Part shown: positions 51,019 to 60,360 of the stretch, piece by piece
Position numbering within the stretch: position 1 is the first letter of the stretch
Layout: every line of letters starts with the position of its first letter
Assembly (NCBI GenBank): GCA_937924855.1
Contig: CALEYQ010000001.1
Span: forward strand, 62,001-126,000
Origin: an uncultured Bacteroidota bacterium
GTDB taxonomy: Bacteria > Bacteroidota > Bacteroidia > JADZBD01
DNA: 64,000 bases
Direction: 5' to 3'
Position numbers and translations under genes: made by a program
The notes under the pieces: generated by a model
Told to the model about the DNA's origin: nothing
The model's input: only the letters and a program-made list of their open reading frames with translations
The model's database searches: none

Positions 51019-51414
51019 TTAATAAACGTAACACAATATTTCTCCACCCACATTTTCCTTGCGGGCTTCTTTATCGGTCATTACTCCCTTTGAAGTGGAG
51101 ATAATGGCAATTCCCAGTCCGTTCAATACACGGGGCAGGGAAGTGGATCCGGTATATTTACGCAAGCCGGGCGATGAAATGCGCTGCAGTTTGCGAATAG
51201 CCGATTCACGGGTCTGGGGGTGGTATTTAAGGGCTATTTTAATATTGCCCTGGGGACCCACATTCTCAAATTTATAATTGAGGATGTACCCTTTTTCGTG
51301 AAGGATTTTAGTCATGGCCTTTTTCAGGTTGGAGGCGGGAATTTCTACCACCTGATGATTGGCTTTAATTGCATTCCTGAGACGGGTCAGGTAATCTGAA
51401 ATTGGATCTGTCAT
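51019..51414 (-). CDS. rpsH: 30S ribosomal protein S8
   Basis: 131 residues: DPISDYLTRLRNAIKANHQVVEIPASNLKK, and the C-terminal LGIAIISTSKGVMTDKEARKENVGGEILCYVY, both standard. S8 binds 16S rRNA helix 21 and, in other bacteria, represses the spc operon. Confidence 0.96.
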   Translation of the reverse strand: MTDPISDYLTRLRNAIKANHQVVEIPASNLKKAMTKILHEKGYILNYKFENVGPQGNIKIALKYHPQTRESAIRKLQRISSPGLRKYTGSTSLPRVLNGLGIAIISTSKGVMTDKEARKENVGGEILCYVY

Positions 51415-51468
51415 TTTTTTGTTTTTAATATCTTATCCCGCGTACAGGATAATTATACTTAGTTTTTT

Positions 51469-51738
51469 TTACCAGCTGGCTTTAGTTACTCCGGGGATTT
51501 TTCCCATGAGGGCCATTTCACGGAACATGTTCCGGCAAAGGCCGAACTGACGGATATAACCTCTGGGCCTTCCGGTTAATTTGCAGCGGTTGCGCATTCT
51601 TACCGGAGATGAATTCCGGGGCAGTTTGCTCAGACCGATATAATCGCCGGCGGCTTTCAGCTCTTCTCTTTTCTTTTCGTATTTGGCAACAAGTTTGGCT
51701 CTTTTAACCTCCCTTGCTTTCATTGATTCTTTAGCCAT
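51469..51738 (-). CDS. rpsN: 30S ribosomal protein S14, zinc-free form
   Basis: 89 residues: AKESMKAREVKRAKLVAKY and RNRCKLTGRPRGYIRQFGLCRNMFREMALMGKIPGVTKASW. The long form lacks the four-Cys zinc site, so it belongs to the zinc-independent type. It lies between rplE and rpsH. Confidence 0.95.
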   Translation of the reverse strand: MAKESMKAREVKRAKLVAKYEKKREELKAAGDYIGLSKLPRNSSPVRMRNRCKLTGRPRGYIRQFGLCRNMFREMALMGKIPGVTKASW

Positions 51739-51756
51739 TTATCTGCTTTGGTTTTA

Positions 51757-52323
51757 TTATTTTTTTAAATTTTTGAAGGGCATTCCGAATTCACGTAGGA
51801 GTGCAAAAGCTTCTTCGTCGTTGTCGGCTGAGGTAACAAAAGTGATATCCATTCCCAGAATCTTGTTCACCTTATCGATGTTGATTTCAGGGAAAATAAT
51901 CTGTTCGGTTACGCCCAGGGTATAGTTGCCGTTTCCGTCGAAACCTTTTTCGCTGATACCGCGGAAGTCACGGATACGTGGCAGGGCCGCAGAGATCAAA
52001 CGATCGAGGAATTCGTACATCATGGTTCCGCGCAGGGTAACTTTAACACCGATGGGAACCCCTTTTCTCAGTTTGAAGTTCGAAATATCCTTTTTCGAAA
52101 TGGTAGCAACGGCTTTCTGACCGGTAATGGCCGAAAGTTCCTGAATGGCACCATCGATTAATTTTTTGTCGGTAACCGCATCACCGATTCCCTGGTTGAT
52201 ACAGATTTTTTCAAGTTTGGGAACCTGCATGGGTGAGGAATATTGAAATTCCTGCTTCAATGCGGGCATTACCTTGTTCAGGTAATGATCTTTCAGTCTG
52301 GGTTTGATAACAGTTGTTGCCAT
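51757..52323 (-). CDS. rplE: 50S ribosomal protein L5
   Basis: 188 residues: the N-terminal RLKDHYLNKVMPALKQEFQYSSPMQVPKLEKICINQGIG and the central KKDISNFKLRKGVPIGVKVTLRG. It binds 5S rRNA and forms the central bridge. Its ATG shares one base with the stop of rplX, so translation is coupled. Confidence 0.96.
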   Translation of the reverse strand: MATTVIKPRLKDHYLNKVMPALKQEFQYSSPMQVPKLEKICINQGIGDAVTDKKLIDGAIQELSAITGQKAVATISKKDISNFKLRKGVPIGVKVTLRGTMMYEFLDRLISAALPRIRDFRGISEKGFDGNGNYTLGVTEQIIFPEINIDKVNKILGMDITFVTSADNDEEAFALLREFGMPFKNLKK

Positions 52324-52646
52324 TATTTAATTACCTCCTTTGACTTTTTGGAAATGCGAACCAGTTTTCCGGTTTTTTCATCCAGGGTTCTGCCTACGCG
52401 TGTTGGGTTTCCGGCAGCATCGAGTAATGCCAGGTTGGAAACATTCACGGGAGCTTCTTTTTTTACGATGCCGCCCTGAGGGTTTTTAGAGTTGGGTTTG
52501 GTGTGGCGGGAAACAAGGTTAATGCCTTCCACCAGTGCCGTGCCCTTCTTAAGGTCCATGAAAATCACTTTCCCTTTCTTTCCTTTATAGTTGCCGGAAA
52601 GAACCTGAACCTGATCGCCTTTTTTGATTTTATATTTTGGTTTCAT
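52323..52646 (-). CDS. rplX: 50S ribosomal protein L24
   Basis: 107 residues with the KOW motif IKKGDQVQVLSGNYKGKKGKVIFMD and GINLVSRHTKPNSKNPQGGI. It starts large-subunit assembly. Its TAATG overlaps the rplE start by one base. Confidence 0.95.
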   Translation of the reverse strand: MKPKYKIKKGDQVQVLSGNYKGKKGKVIFMDLKKGTALVEGINLVSRHTKPNSKNPQGGIVKKEAPVNVSNLALLDAAGNPTRVGRTLDEKTGKLVRISKKSKEVIK

Positions 52647-52664
52647 TTTCTGGTTTGTTAAAAA

Positions 52665-53033
52665 TTAAAGTACTTCCGGAGCCAGTGAAACAATCTTCAT
52701 GTATTGTTTTTCCCGAAGTTCCCGTGCAACGGGACCGAAAATACGCGTGCCTCTGAGTTCGTCCTGGGCATTCAGCAATACAATAGCGTTATCATCGAAG
52801 CGGATATAGGATCCGTCGGCGCGTTTAATTTCTTTTTTGGTTCGTACCACCACAGCCTTGGAAATAGAACCTTTTTTTACGCCACCTGAAGGAAGGGCGT
52901 TCTTAATGGTAACTACAATGGTATCGCCAATGGAGGCATATCTCCTGCGGGTACCACCGAGTACGCGGATGCAAAGTGCTTCTTTCGCACCGCTGTTGTC
53001 GGCTACAACCAATCTGGATTCCTGCTGTATCAT
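52665..53033 (-). CDS. rplN: 50S ribosomal protein L14
   Basis: 122 residues: MIQQESRLVVADNSGAKEALCIRVLGG and the C-terminal GTRIFGPVARELREKQYMKIVSLAPEVL, both fully standard. L14 sits on the subunit interface. Confidence 0.96.
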   Translation of the reverse strand: MIQQESRLVVADNSGAKEALCIRVLGGTRRRYASIGDTIVVTIKNALPSGGVKKGSISKAVVVRTKKEIKRADGSYIRFDDNAIVLLNAQDELRGTRIFGPVARELREKQYMKIVSLAPEVL

Positions 53034-53056
53034 TTGTCTATGAGGATTTTAAAATA

Positions 53057-53311
53057 TTATTTAGCTTTTTCCACAATTTCTACCAGGCGCCACCTTTTGT
53101 TTTTACTCAAAGGGCGTGTTTCCATGATGGTCACGGTATCACCAATGCCCGACTCATTTTTTTCATCGTGAGCCATAAACGTAGAGGTCCGTTTAACGAA
53201 CTTTCCGTATTTGGGATGCTTTACCTTTCTTTCTACGGAAACAACAATGGTTTTATTCATTTTGTTGCTGGTAACGATTCCCGTTTTTTCTTTTCTTCTT
53301 TTCCTTTCCAT
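53057..53311 (-). CDS. rpsQ: 30S ribosomal protein S17
   Basis: 84 residues: KEKTGIVTSNKMNKTIVVSVERKVKHPKYGKFVKRTS, then VTIMETRPLSKNKRWRLVEIVEKAK. It stabilises 16S rRNA folding. Follows rpmC by 5 bases. Confidence 0.95.
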   Translation of the reverse strand: MERKRRKEKTGIVTSNKMNKTIVVSVERKVKHPKYGKFVKRTSTFMAHDEKNESGIGDTVTIMETRPLSKNKRWRLVEIVEKAK

Positions 53312-53316
53312 GGATG

Positions 53317-53526
53317 TTATGCCTTGGTTTCTTGTTCTTTAATCTCTCTTGCCCTGAGTTCTGTTGCCAGGCGGGCAATGAATTTCCTGGCGTCTCTCAA
53401 TTTGATCGGGTTATCGATCGGAGAAACGGAATGATTGGCGCTTAACCTGTCCAGGTTTTCTTTTTCCTGGATTAATTTATCTTTCAGGTCGCTGGTGGAT
53501 AGATCCTTTATATCTTTTGCTTTCAT
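53317..53526 (-). CDS. rpmC: 50S ribosomal protein L29
   Basis: 69 residues forming a helical hairpin: KAKDIKDLSTSDLKDKLIQEKENLDRL and IDNPIKLRDARKFIARLATELRARE. It lies near the tunnel exit, beside L23. Confidence 0.93.
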   Translation of the reverse strand: MKAKDIKDLSTSDLKDKLIQEKENLDRLSANHSVSPIDNPIKLRDARKFIARLATELRAREIKEQETKA

Positions 53527-53535
53527 AGCCTGTTA

Positions 53536-53967
53536 TTAAGCAGTTTTTTCTTCAACATAATCTCTGCGCACGACAAACTTTACCGGAATGGGAAGTTTTT
53601 GTGCCGCCAGTCGAAGGGCTTCCTTGGCAACAGCCAATGGCACTCCTTCTGCTTCGATGAGCATTCTTCCGGGTTTCACAACGGCTACCCAGTATTCAGG
53701 GGCTCCTTTTCCTTTACCCATCCTCACCTCGGCCGGCTTTTTGGTAATTGGTTTATCCGGAAACACGCGAATCCATACTTGTCCCTCACGCTTCATGAAA
53801 CGGGTAATAGCTACCCTGGCTGCTTCAATCTGACGTGCGGTTACCCAGGAGGTTTTGAGGGCCTTGATTCCGAAGGAACCGAAAGCAAGCTCAGCACCTC
53901 TCTTGGTGTTCCCTTTGGGAACCATCTTGTGCATTTTCCTGTACTTTGTTCGTTTGGGCTGTAACAT
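53536..53967 (-). CDS. rplP: 50S ribosomal protein L16
   Basis: 143 residues: MLQPKRTKYRKMHKMVPKGNTKRG, then RVFPDKPITKKPAEVRMGKGKGAPEYWVAVVKPGRMLIE. It helps position tRNA in the A site. Confidence 0.96.
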   Translation of the reverse strand: MLQPKRTKYRKMHKMVPKGNTKRGAELAFGSFGIKALKTSWVTARQIEAARVAITRFMKREGQVWIRVFPDKPITKKPAEVRMGKGKGAPEYWVAVVKPGRMLIEAEGVPLAVAKEALRLAAQKLPIPVKFVVRRDYVEEKTA

Positions 53968-53995
53968 TTTTAATCTATATTATCCGGTCAAACAA

Positions 53996-54727
53996 TTAGT
54001 CTTTTTTCTTGCGTTGCTTGGAGAAACCGCCTTTAGGTTGTGTAGGGGCTTTTTTCTCGTTGGCATTTCCAATATTGGGCGATAAGTCGCGCTTTCCGAA
54101 AACTTCGCCACGGCAAATCCAGCACTTAACGCCAATGCGTCCGTATGTGGTATGGGCTTCAGCTACGGCATAATCGATATCGGCCCGGAAGGTGTGAAGA
54201 GGTACTCTTCCTTCCTTGTATTCTTCCATACGGGCAATCTCTGCACCTGCCAATCGTCCGGAAACACGAATCTTAATTCCTTCGGCACCCATACGCATGG
54301 TGCTGGCTACCGACATTTTCATGGCACGCTTGAAAGAAATTCTTCCTTCAATCTGACGGGCAATGCTATCGGCCACGAGACGGGCGTCGAGCTCAGGTCT
54401 TTTGATTTCAAAGATGTTGATCTGAACTTCTTTCTTGGTGAACTTCTTCAGCTCTTCCTTGATTTTGTCAACTTCCTTTCCGCCTTTACCAATGATAATT
54501 CCCGGCCGCGCAGTGTGGATGGTAAGCGTGGTAAGGGGTTTATTGGTTCCGGTTCTTTCGATTACAATTTTGGAAATGCTTCCCTTGGGAAGACGTGCCT
54601 TAATGTAATTGCGGATTTTTTCGTCCTCAACCAGTTTGTCGGAATAATTTCTTCCTCCAAACCAGTTGGAGTCCCATCCTTTAATTATTCCCAAACGATT
54701 CCCAATGGGGTTAGCTTTTTGTCCCAT
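53996..54727 (-). CDS. rpsC: 30S ribosomal protein S3
   Basis: 243 residues: MGQKANPIGNRLGIIKGWDSNWFGG, a KH domain at about 40-110 (PGIIIGKGGKEVDKIKEEL), and a C-terminal domain with GAEGIKIRVSGRLAGAEIAR. A basic tail of about 30 residues (EKKAPTQPKGGFSKQRKKKD) extends it. It lines the mRNA entry tunnel. Confidence 0.96.
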   Translation of the reverse strand: MGQKANPIGNRLGIIKGWDSNWFGGRNYSDKLVEDEKIRNYIKARLPKGSISKIVIERTGTNKPLTTLTIHTARPGIIIGKGGKEVDKIKEELKKFTKKEVQINIFEIKRPELDARLVADSIARQIEGRISFKRAMKMSVASTMRMGAEGIKIRVSGRLAGAEIARMEEYKEGRVPLHTFRADIDYAVAEAHTTYGRIGVKCWICRGEVFGKRDLSPNIGNANEKKAPTQPKGGFSKQRKKKD

Positions 54728-54731
54728 ACTA

Positions 54732-55139
54732 TTATTCTTTTTCTGAAGTTTCTACTGTGTCTACAAACAAGGTTACATGATTCGAGCGCTTCCGGATCCT
54801 GTGGGCTCTTCCCTGAGGAGCTGTGCGAAGGCGCTTTAAAATGAAGCCACCGTCGACCTGAATTTTTGTGATTACAAGGTTTCCGGTATCAGCACGGTTT
54901 CCTGATTTTGCTTCGTAGTTGGCAATGGCCGAGCTAAGAAGTTTTTCAAGACGGCCTGCGGCTTCTTTCTTGGTGAACTTTAAAATTCCCAGTGCTTTAT
55001 GAACTTCCTGTCCGCGGATCAGATCGGCCACCAAACGCATTTTTGTAGGCGAAGTGGGGCAATTTCTGAGGATTGCGTAGTAGTTAGTTTTTCTTTTCTC
55101 TTTCAGCTTTTCAGCCATTTCTTTTTTTCTGGACGACAT
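54732..55139 (-). CDS. rplV: 50S ribosomal protein L22
   Basis: 135 residues: YAILRNCPTSPTKMRLVADLIRGQEVHKALGIL and GFILKRLRTAPQGRAHRIRKRSNHVTLFVD, the latter containing the beta hairpin reaching into the exit tunnel. It starts 21 bases after rpsS. Confidence 0.95.
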   Translation of the reverse strand: MSSRKKEMAEKLKEKRKTNYYAILRNCPTSPTKMRLVADLIRGQEVHKALGILKFTKKEAAGRLEKLLSSAIANYEAKSGNRADTGNLVITKIQVDGGFILKRLRTAPQGRAHRIRKRSNHVTLFVDTVETSEKE

Positions 55140-55160
55140 TTTCCCAAAAATTTAAATTAG

Positions 55161-55445
55161 TTAAGCGGCTCCTGATACCTTGTTTTTATTTCCTGAGTGG
55201 CCTCTGAAAACACGGGTGGGAGCGAATTCTCCCAATTTGTGTCCAACCATGTTTTCAGTAACATACACGGGAATAAATTTGTTGCCATTGTGCACGGCAA
55301 GAGTAAGTCCCACAAACTCGGGGGAAATTACCGACCGGCGCGACCAGGTTTTGATAACCTGTTTTTTGCCGGATGCCTGCATTTTGCTCACTTTATCCAT
55401 AAGGTGAGCGTCGATGAATGGTCCTTTTTTAAGTGATCTAGCCAT
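55161..55445 (-). CDS. rpsS: 30S ribosomal protein S19
   Basis: 94 residues: MARSLKKGPFIDAHLMDKV, and KTWSRRSVISPEFVGLTLAVHNGNKFIPVYVTENMVGHKLGEFAPTRVFRGHSG. It interacts with S13 in the 30S head. Starts 2 bases after rplB ends. Confidence 0.96.
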   Translation of the reverse strand: MARSLKKGPFIDAHLMDKVSKMQASGKKQVIKTWSRRSVISPEFVGLTLAVHNGNKFIPVYVTENMVGHKLGEFAPTRVFRGHSGNKNKVSGAA

Positions 55446-55447
55446 TT

Positions 55448-56281
55448 TTATTTATTTCTTTTCTTTTTTCTTTCCAGGATATAGCGGTTCGATGCTTTCT
55501 TCTTGTAGCGGGTTTTCAGGCCTTTTGCCTTCAGTCCTTTTCTTGACCTTGGGTGACCTCCGCTGGCCCTTCCTTCACCACCGCCCATTGGGTGATCAAC
55601 CGGATTCATGGCCACACCTCTGTTGCGGGGCCTTCTTCCAAGCCATCTTCTGCGACCGGCTTTTCCGTGAACTTCAAGGTTGTTATCGGGGTTGGATACG
55701 GAACCAATAGTTGCCATGCAGGTGGTAAGAATCATGCGAAGTTCACCGGAAGGCATTCTCAGCACCGCGAATTTTCCTTCACGGGCAGTAAGCTGTGCAT
55801 AAGAACCGGCACTGCGGGCAAGAACACCTCCCTGACCGGGACGCAGTTCAATGTTGTGAACCAGGGTTCCCAATGGAACATCCTTCAGGCTCATGCAGTT
55901 TCCAACATCCGGAGTTGCTTTACCCCCCGAAATGATGGTTTGTCCAACCTCAATTCCGGCAGGAGCAATGATGTATCGCTTTTCTCCATCTTTATAATGA
56001 ACCAAAGCAATAAATGCCGAGCGGTTAGGGTCGTACTCAACGGTTTTAACAACACCGGGTATATCGAACTTGTTTCTTTTGAAGTCGATAACACGGTAGC
56101 GCTTTTTATGACCGCCGCCGATGTAGCGCATGGTCATTTTTCCGGAACTGTTTCTTCCGCCGCTTCTTTTGATCGGTTTCAATAAACTCTTTTCAGGGCT
56201 ATCGGTAGTAAGCTCAGCATAGCTGTTGGCGAGCTTAAATCGGCTAGCGGGGGAAAGAGGTCTGAATTTTCGTAGTGCCAT
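55448..56281 (-). CDS. rplB: 50S ribosomal protein L2
   Basis: 277 residues: MALRKFRPLSPASRF, HKKRYRVIDFKRNKFDIPGVVKTVEYDPNR and the C-terminal RGVAMNPVDHPMGGGEGRASGGHPRSRKGLKAKG, which carries the conserved His at the peptidyl-transferase side. It begins 11 bases after rplW. Confidence 0.97.
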   Translation of the reverse strand: MALRKFRPLSPASRFKLANSYAELTTDSPEKSLLKPIKRSGGRNSSGKMTMRYIGGGHKKRYRVIDFKRNKFDIPGVVKTVEYDPNRSAFIALVHYKDGEKRYIIAPAGIEVGQTIISGGKATPDVGNCMSLKDVPLGTLVHNIELRPGQGGVLARSAGSYAQLTAREGKFAVLRMPSGELRMILTTCMATIGSVSNPDNNLEVHGKAGRRRWLGRRPRNRGVAMNPVDHPMGGGEGRASGGHPRSRKGLKAKGLKTRYKKKASNRYILERKKKRNK

Positions 56282-56292
56282 TTTCTATTCTG

Positions 56293-56583
56293 TTAGATAC
56301 TGCTGAAAAAATCTATGGTTTCGCCCTTCTTCAGGGTAACAATTGCTTTTTTGTGCCTTTTAACGCGTCCGAAAACCACACCGCCGCGGGTGTTACGGGA
56401 TTTGATTTTTCCGTTGGCGTTCATCGTGTTTACTGCGGTAACGTTTACACCGTAAGCCTTTTCAACCGCATTCTTAATCTGGATCTTGTTGGCTTTACTG
56501 TGCACGATAAAGGCATAGTTTCCGAGTTTTTCACTCAGGCCCGTCATTTTTTCGGTAATTACCGGTTTGATTAAAATCCCCAT
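56293..56583 (-). CDS. rplW: 50S ribosomal protein L23
   Basis: 96 residues: GILIKPVITEKMTGLSEKLGNYAFIVHSKANKIQIKNAVEKAYGVNV, standard for L23 at the tunnel exit, where trigger factor and SRP dock. It is immediately downstream of rplD. Confidence 0.95.
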   Translation of the reverse strand: MGILIKPVITEKMTGLSEKLGNYAFIVHSKANKIQIKNAVEKAYGVNVTAVNTMNANGKIKSRNTRGGVVFGRVKRHKKAIVTLKKGETIDFFSSI

Positions 56584-56584
56584 T

Positions 56585-57217
56585 TTATTTTTCGCTTAAA
56601 ATGTTTTCGATAGTTTTTATGCTGCTTTCGGTCAACACCAGTGAGCTGGCATTCAGAATGTCGTAGGTGTTGAGGTCGTTGGCCATTACCACTTTGGTGC
56701 CTTTGATGTTGCGGCTGGAAAGCACCACGTTTTTACGCGATTCGTGAATAACTACCAGCGACTTTTTATTGTGCACTTCAAGGTTGCGCAGAATTTCCGC
56801 GTAGTTTTTTGTTTTGGGTGTATCCAGTTTTAGATCTTCCATGATATTGATGTCGTTTTCGCGGGCCTTATAAGACTGGGCCGATTTATTGGCCAGTTGC
56901 TTCACCTTTTGGTTAAGCTTGAAAGAGTAATCTTTGGGTCTTGGACCAAAAATCCGGCCTCCGCCGCGAAAGATTGGGTTTTTAATACTTCCTGCACGGG
57001 CACCGCCGGTTCCCTTCTGGCGCTTCAGCTTTTTGGTGCTGCCGGAAATTTCATTTCTTTCTTTGGATTTATGGGTTCCCTGACGCTGATTGGCCAGGTA
57101 TTGCTTTACATCCAGGTAAATGGCGTGGTCGTTGGGTTCAATACCAAAAACTCCGGCATCAAGGGTTACCTTTTTGCTGGTTTTTTTACCGTCTGTTTTA
57201 AAAACACTTAATTCCAT
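56585..57217 (-). CDS. rplD: 50S ribosomal protein L4
   Basis: 210 residues; the central basic loop contains KLKRQKGTGGARAGSIKNPIFRGGGRIFGPRPKDYSFKLNQKVK, which reaches the exit tunnel. In Proteobacteria L4 represses the S10 operon. It follows rplC by 21 bases and abuts rplW. Confidence 0.95.
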   Translation of the reverse strand: MELSVFKTDGKKTSKKVTLDAGVFGIEPNDHAIYLDVKQYLANQRQGTHKSKERNEISGSTKKLKRQKGTGGARAGSIKNPIFRGGGRIFGPRPKDYSFKLNQKVKQLANKSAQSYKARENDINIMEDLKLDTPKTKNYAEILRNLEVHNKKSLVVIHESRKNVVLSSRNIKGTKVVMANDLNTYDILNASSLVLTESSIKTIENILSEK

Positions 57218-57238
57218 GGTATGGATAATTTATTCCAA

Positions 57239-57856
57239 TTATTTTTCTACAAGTACAAAACTTCCTCTTGATCCGGCAATGGATCCTTTTACAACCAGCA
57301 GGTTTTTTTCAGGGAAAACCTTAACAACTTCCAGGTTGATGTTTTTTACCCTTTTGCCACCGGTTTGTCCGGCCATGCGCATTCCCTTACGCACACGGGC
57401 TGCGGTGGAAGCGGTTCCCAGAGAACCGGGTGCTCTTTCCCTGTCGTGCTGACCGTGGGTTTGTCCGCCAACTCCGGAAAATCCATGACGCTTAACAACG
57501 CCCTGGAATCCTTTTCCTTTGGAGGTTCCCACCACGTCAACGTATTCACCTTCCTTGAAAATTTCAACGGTTACCAGATCGCCGGGATTTTTGCTATCGG
57601 TAAAGCCTTTGAATTCGGCGAGTTTCCGCTTGGGGGTTGTGTTGACTTTCTTGAAGTGATTAAGCATAGCACGGGAGGTGTGCTTTTCTTTTTTCTCTCC
57701 AAAGGCCAATTGAACGGCTTCATAGCCATCCTTATCCTTGGTTTTTACCTGAGTAACAACACAGGGGCCGGCTTCAATGACGGTACAGGGAATGTATTTT
57801 CCCTCGGCATTAAAAATGCTGGTCATTCCGACTTTTTTTCCAATGATTCCTGACAT
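57239..57856 (-). CDS. rplC: 50S ribosomal protein L3
   Basis: 205 residues from the ATG at 57856 (MSGIIGKKVGMTSIFN), the family start. An upstream ATG at 57880 in the same frame would add 8 residues without similarity. The hallmark VGTSKGKGFQGVVKRHGFSGVGGQTHGQHDRERAPGSLG, including the glutamine-methylation region, is present. Confidence 0.95.
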   Translation of the reverse strand: MSGIIGKKVGMTSIFNAEGKYIPCTVIEAGPCVVTQVKTKDKDGYEAVQLAFGEKKEKHTSRAMLNHFKKVNTTPKRKLAEFKGFTDSKNPGDLVTVEIFKEGEYVDVVGTSKGKGFQGVVKRHGFSGVGGQTHGQHDRERAPGSLGTASTAARVRKGMRMAGQTGGKRVKNINLEVVKVFPEKNLLVVKGSIAGSRGSFVLVEK

Positions 57857-57887
57857 TATATTATATCTTAAATAGGACAAATAAGGT

Positions 57888-58193
57888 TTAAACTACTTTA
57901 ATATCAACATCCACACCGCTGGGAAGTTCCAGTTTGGAAAGTGCATCAACGGTTTTGCTGTTGGCATAAATATCCAGCAGCCTTTTGTAGGAGCAAAGCT
58001 GAAATTGTTCACGTGCCTTTTTATTTACGTGGGGCGAACGCAACACGGTGTAAATCCTTTTGTGTGTAGGAAGTGGAATAGGACCACTTACCACAGCGCC
58101 GGTTTGTTTTACCGTTTTTACGATTTTTTCGGCGGATTTATCCACCAGGTTGAAATCGTAGGATTTTAATTTAATTCGAATCTTTTGGCTCAT
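57888..58193 (-). CDS. rpsJ: 30S ribosomal protein S10
   Basis: 101 residues: QKIRIKLKSYDFNLVDKSAEKIVKTVKQTGAVVSGPIPLPT and the C-terminal LELPSGVDVDIKVV. It is the first gene of the S10 group, placed 18 bases after fusA so that the str and S10 groups form one stretch. Confidence 0.96.
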   Translation of the reverse strand: MSQKIRIKLKSYDFNLVDKSAEKIVKTVKQTGAVVSGPIPLPTHKRIYTVLRSPHVNKKAREQFQLCSYKRLLDIYANSKTVDALSKLELPSGVDVDIKVV

Positions 58194-58211
58194 GATTTCG
58201 GGTATGAGTGA

Positions 58212-60338
58212 TTATACTTTTTCAGCTTTTTTTCCGTTTACCTTGGCTACTACCTCATCGGTGATGTTTTTCGGAGTTTCTGCGTAGTGCGAAAATTCCA
58301 TAGTAGAAGTGGCTCTTCCGGAAGTAATGGTTCTTAATTGAGTTACGTATCCAAACATTTCACCGAGTGGAACTTTGGCCTTAACCACCTGAGCAGTTCC
58401 GCGGCTGTCCATTCCTTCGATCTGACCGCGACGTTTGTTCAGGTCCCCCACCACATCTCCCATGTATTGTTCGGGCGTGATAACTTCCACTTTCATAATG
58501 GGCTCGAGAAGCACAGGCTTTGTTTTGGGCATGGCTTCACGATAAGCGGTTTTGGCGCAAATTTCGAACGACAATGAATCAGAGTCAACGGCGTGGTAAG
58601 AACCATCGATAAGAATTACTTTCATGCTTTGCAGGGGGAATCCGGCCAATACACCATTGGTCATGGATGCACGGAAACCTTTCTCTACGGCAGGAATAAA
58701 TTCTTTTGGGATATTACCACCGGTAATCTGATTTACAAACTGTAGTCCGCCGTTTTTGTCGGTGGTTTCAAAGTCAGAATCAACGGGAGTGATCTTAAAC
58801 TTAATATCGGCGAATTTACCGCGACCACCGGTTTGCTTTTTGTAAACTTCGCGGTGCTCAACAGTTCCGGTGAAGGATTCTTTGTAGTTAACCTGGGGAG
58901 CTCCCTGGTTTACTTCTACTTTGAATTCTCTTCTCAGACGGTCAACAATAATTTCAAGGTGTAATTCACCCATTCCGGAGATGATGGTTTGTCCGCTCTC
59001 TTCATCCGTTTTAACGCGGAAGGTAGGATCTTCTTCAGCCAGTTTCGCGAGTGAGTTACCCAGTTTGTCAAGGTCGCCCTGTGTTTTTGGCTCAATGGCG
59101 ATACCGATTACAGGCTCAGGGAAGTTCATGGCTTCGAGCACGATGGGTTTTGACTCATCGCAAAGGGTATCGCCGGTTTTAATGTCCTTGAATCCAACAG
59201 CAGCGCCGATGTCACCTGCTTCGATAGCATCGATGGCATTTTGTTTATTGGCATGCATCTGGAAAATACGGCTGATACGCTCTTTATTTCCGCTGCGGGT
59301 ATTCAGTACATAGGAACCTGCTTCCAGACGGCCGGAATAGGCGCGGAAGAAGCACAGTCGGCCTACAAAGGGGTCGGTGGCAATTTTAAAAGCAAGGGCA
59401 CAGAAAGGATCCTTGGCATCGGGTTTACGAATCACTTCTTCACCAGTATCGGGGTTGGTTCCCACAATATTGTCCTTGTCGAGGGGTGAAGGAAGAAGTT
59501 TCATTACATAGTCGAGCATGGTTTGCACGCCTTTGTTTTTGAAGGCTGATCCGCAAAGCATGGGAACGATTTTGTTGGCCACACATGCTTTACGCAGGGC
59601 GGTAAGGATTTCGTCTTCGGAAATGGAGTTAGGGTCTTCAAAAAACTTCTCCATCAAAGAGTCATCAAATTCGGCAATGGATTCAAGGAGTTTTTCTCTC
59701 CAGTGTTTTGCTTCCTCCATTAATTCTTCGGGAATGGGAACTACTTCAAAGGTCATACCCATGTCTTGTTCGTTCCAAACAATTCCGCGGAAGTTAACGA
59801 GGTCAACCACACCTTTAAAATTTTCTTCAGAACCGAGGGGAAGCTGAAGGGGAACGGCGTTTCCTCCGAGCATTTCTTTTACCTGGTGAACGACATTCAG
59901 GAAGTCGGCACCGGCGCGGTCCATTTTATTTACAAAACCCAGACGGGTTACATTATAGTTATTGGCAAGTCTCCAGTTGGTTTCAGACTGGGGTTCAACA
60001 CCGTCAACAGCTGAGAAAAGGAAAACAAGTCCGTCAAGTACCCGCAGGGAGCGGTTTACCTCAACGGTAAAATCCACGTGACCGGGAGTGTCGATGATAT
60101 TAACCTTGTATTTCTGTCCGTTGTAATTCCAGAAGCAGGTAGTAGCGGCAGAAGTAATGGTAATTCCCCTTTCCTGTTCCTGCACCATCCAGTCCATGGT
60201 AGCAGCTCCATCATGCACTTCACCAATTTTGTGATTTACACCGGTATAGTACAGAATCCTTTCGGTACAGGTAGTTTTACCCGCATCGATGTGTGCTGCG
60301 ATTCCGATATTTCTGGTAAATTTTAAATCCGTTGCCAT
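58212..60338 (-). CDS. fusA: Elongation factor G
   Basis: 708 residues. The GTPase domain carries G1 AHIDAGKTT, G2 near ERGITITSAATTCFW, G3 DTPGHVDF and G4 NKMDRAGADF. Domains II-V follow. EF-G drives translocation of tRNA and mRNA on the ribosome. It sits between rpsG and rpsJ, the str order, 22 bases after rpsG. Confidence 0.97.
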   Translation of the reverse strand: MATDLKFTRNIGIAAHIDAGKTTCTERILYYTGVNHKIGEVHDGAATMDWMVQEQERGITITSAATTCFWNYNGQKYKVNIIDTPGHVDFTVEVNRSLRVLDGLVFLFSAVDGVEPQSETNWRLANNYNVTRLGFVNKMDRAGADFLNVVHQVKEMLGGNAVPLQLPLGSEENFKGVVDLVNFRGIVWNEQDMGMTFEVVPIPEELMEEAKHWREKLLESIAEFDDSLMEKFFEDPNSISEDEILTALRKACVANKIVPMLCGSAFKNKGVQTMLDYVMKLLPSPLDKDNIVGTNPDTGEEVIRKPDAKDPFCALAFKIATDPFVGRLCFFRAYSGRLEAGSYVLNTRSGNKERISRIFQMHANKQNAIDAIEAGDIGAAVGFKDIKTGDTLCDESKPIVLEAMNFPEPVIGIAIEPKTQGDLDKLGNSLAKLAEEDPTFRVKTDEESGQTIISGMGELHLEIIVDRLRREFKVEVNQGAPQVNYKESFTGTVEHREVYKKQTGGRGKFADIKFKITPVDSDFETTDKNGGLQFVNQITGGNIPKEFIPAVEKGFRASMTNGVLAGFPLQSMKVILIDGSYHAVDSDSLSFEICAKTAYREAMPKTKPVLLEPIMKVEVITPEQYMGDVVGDLNKRRGQIEGMDSRGTAQVVKAKVPLGEMFGYVTQLRTITSGRATSTMEFSHYAETPKNITDEVVAKVNGKKAEKV

Positions 60339-60360
60339 TTGCCTATTCCTCCGTTAATTA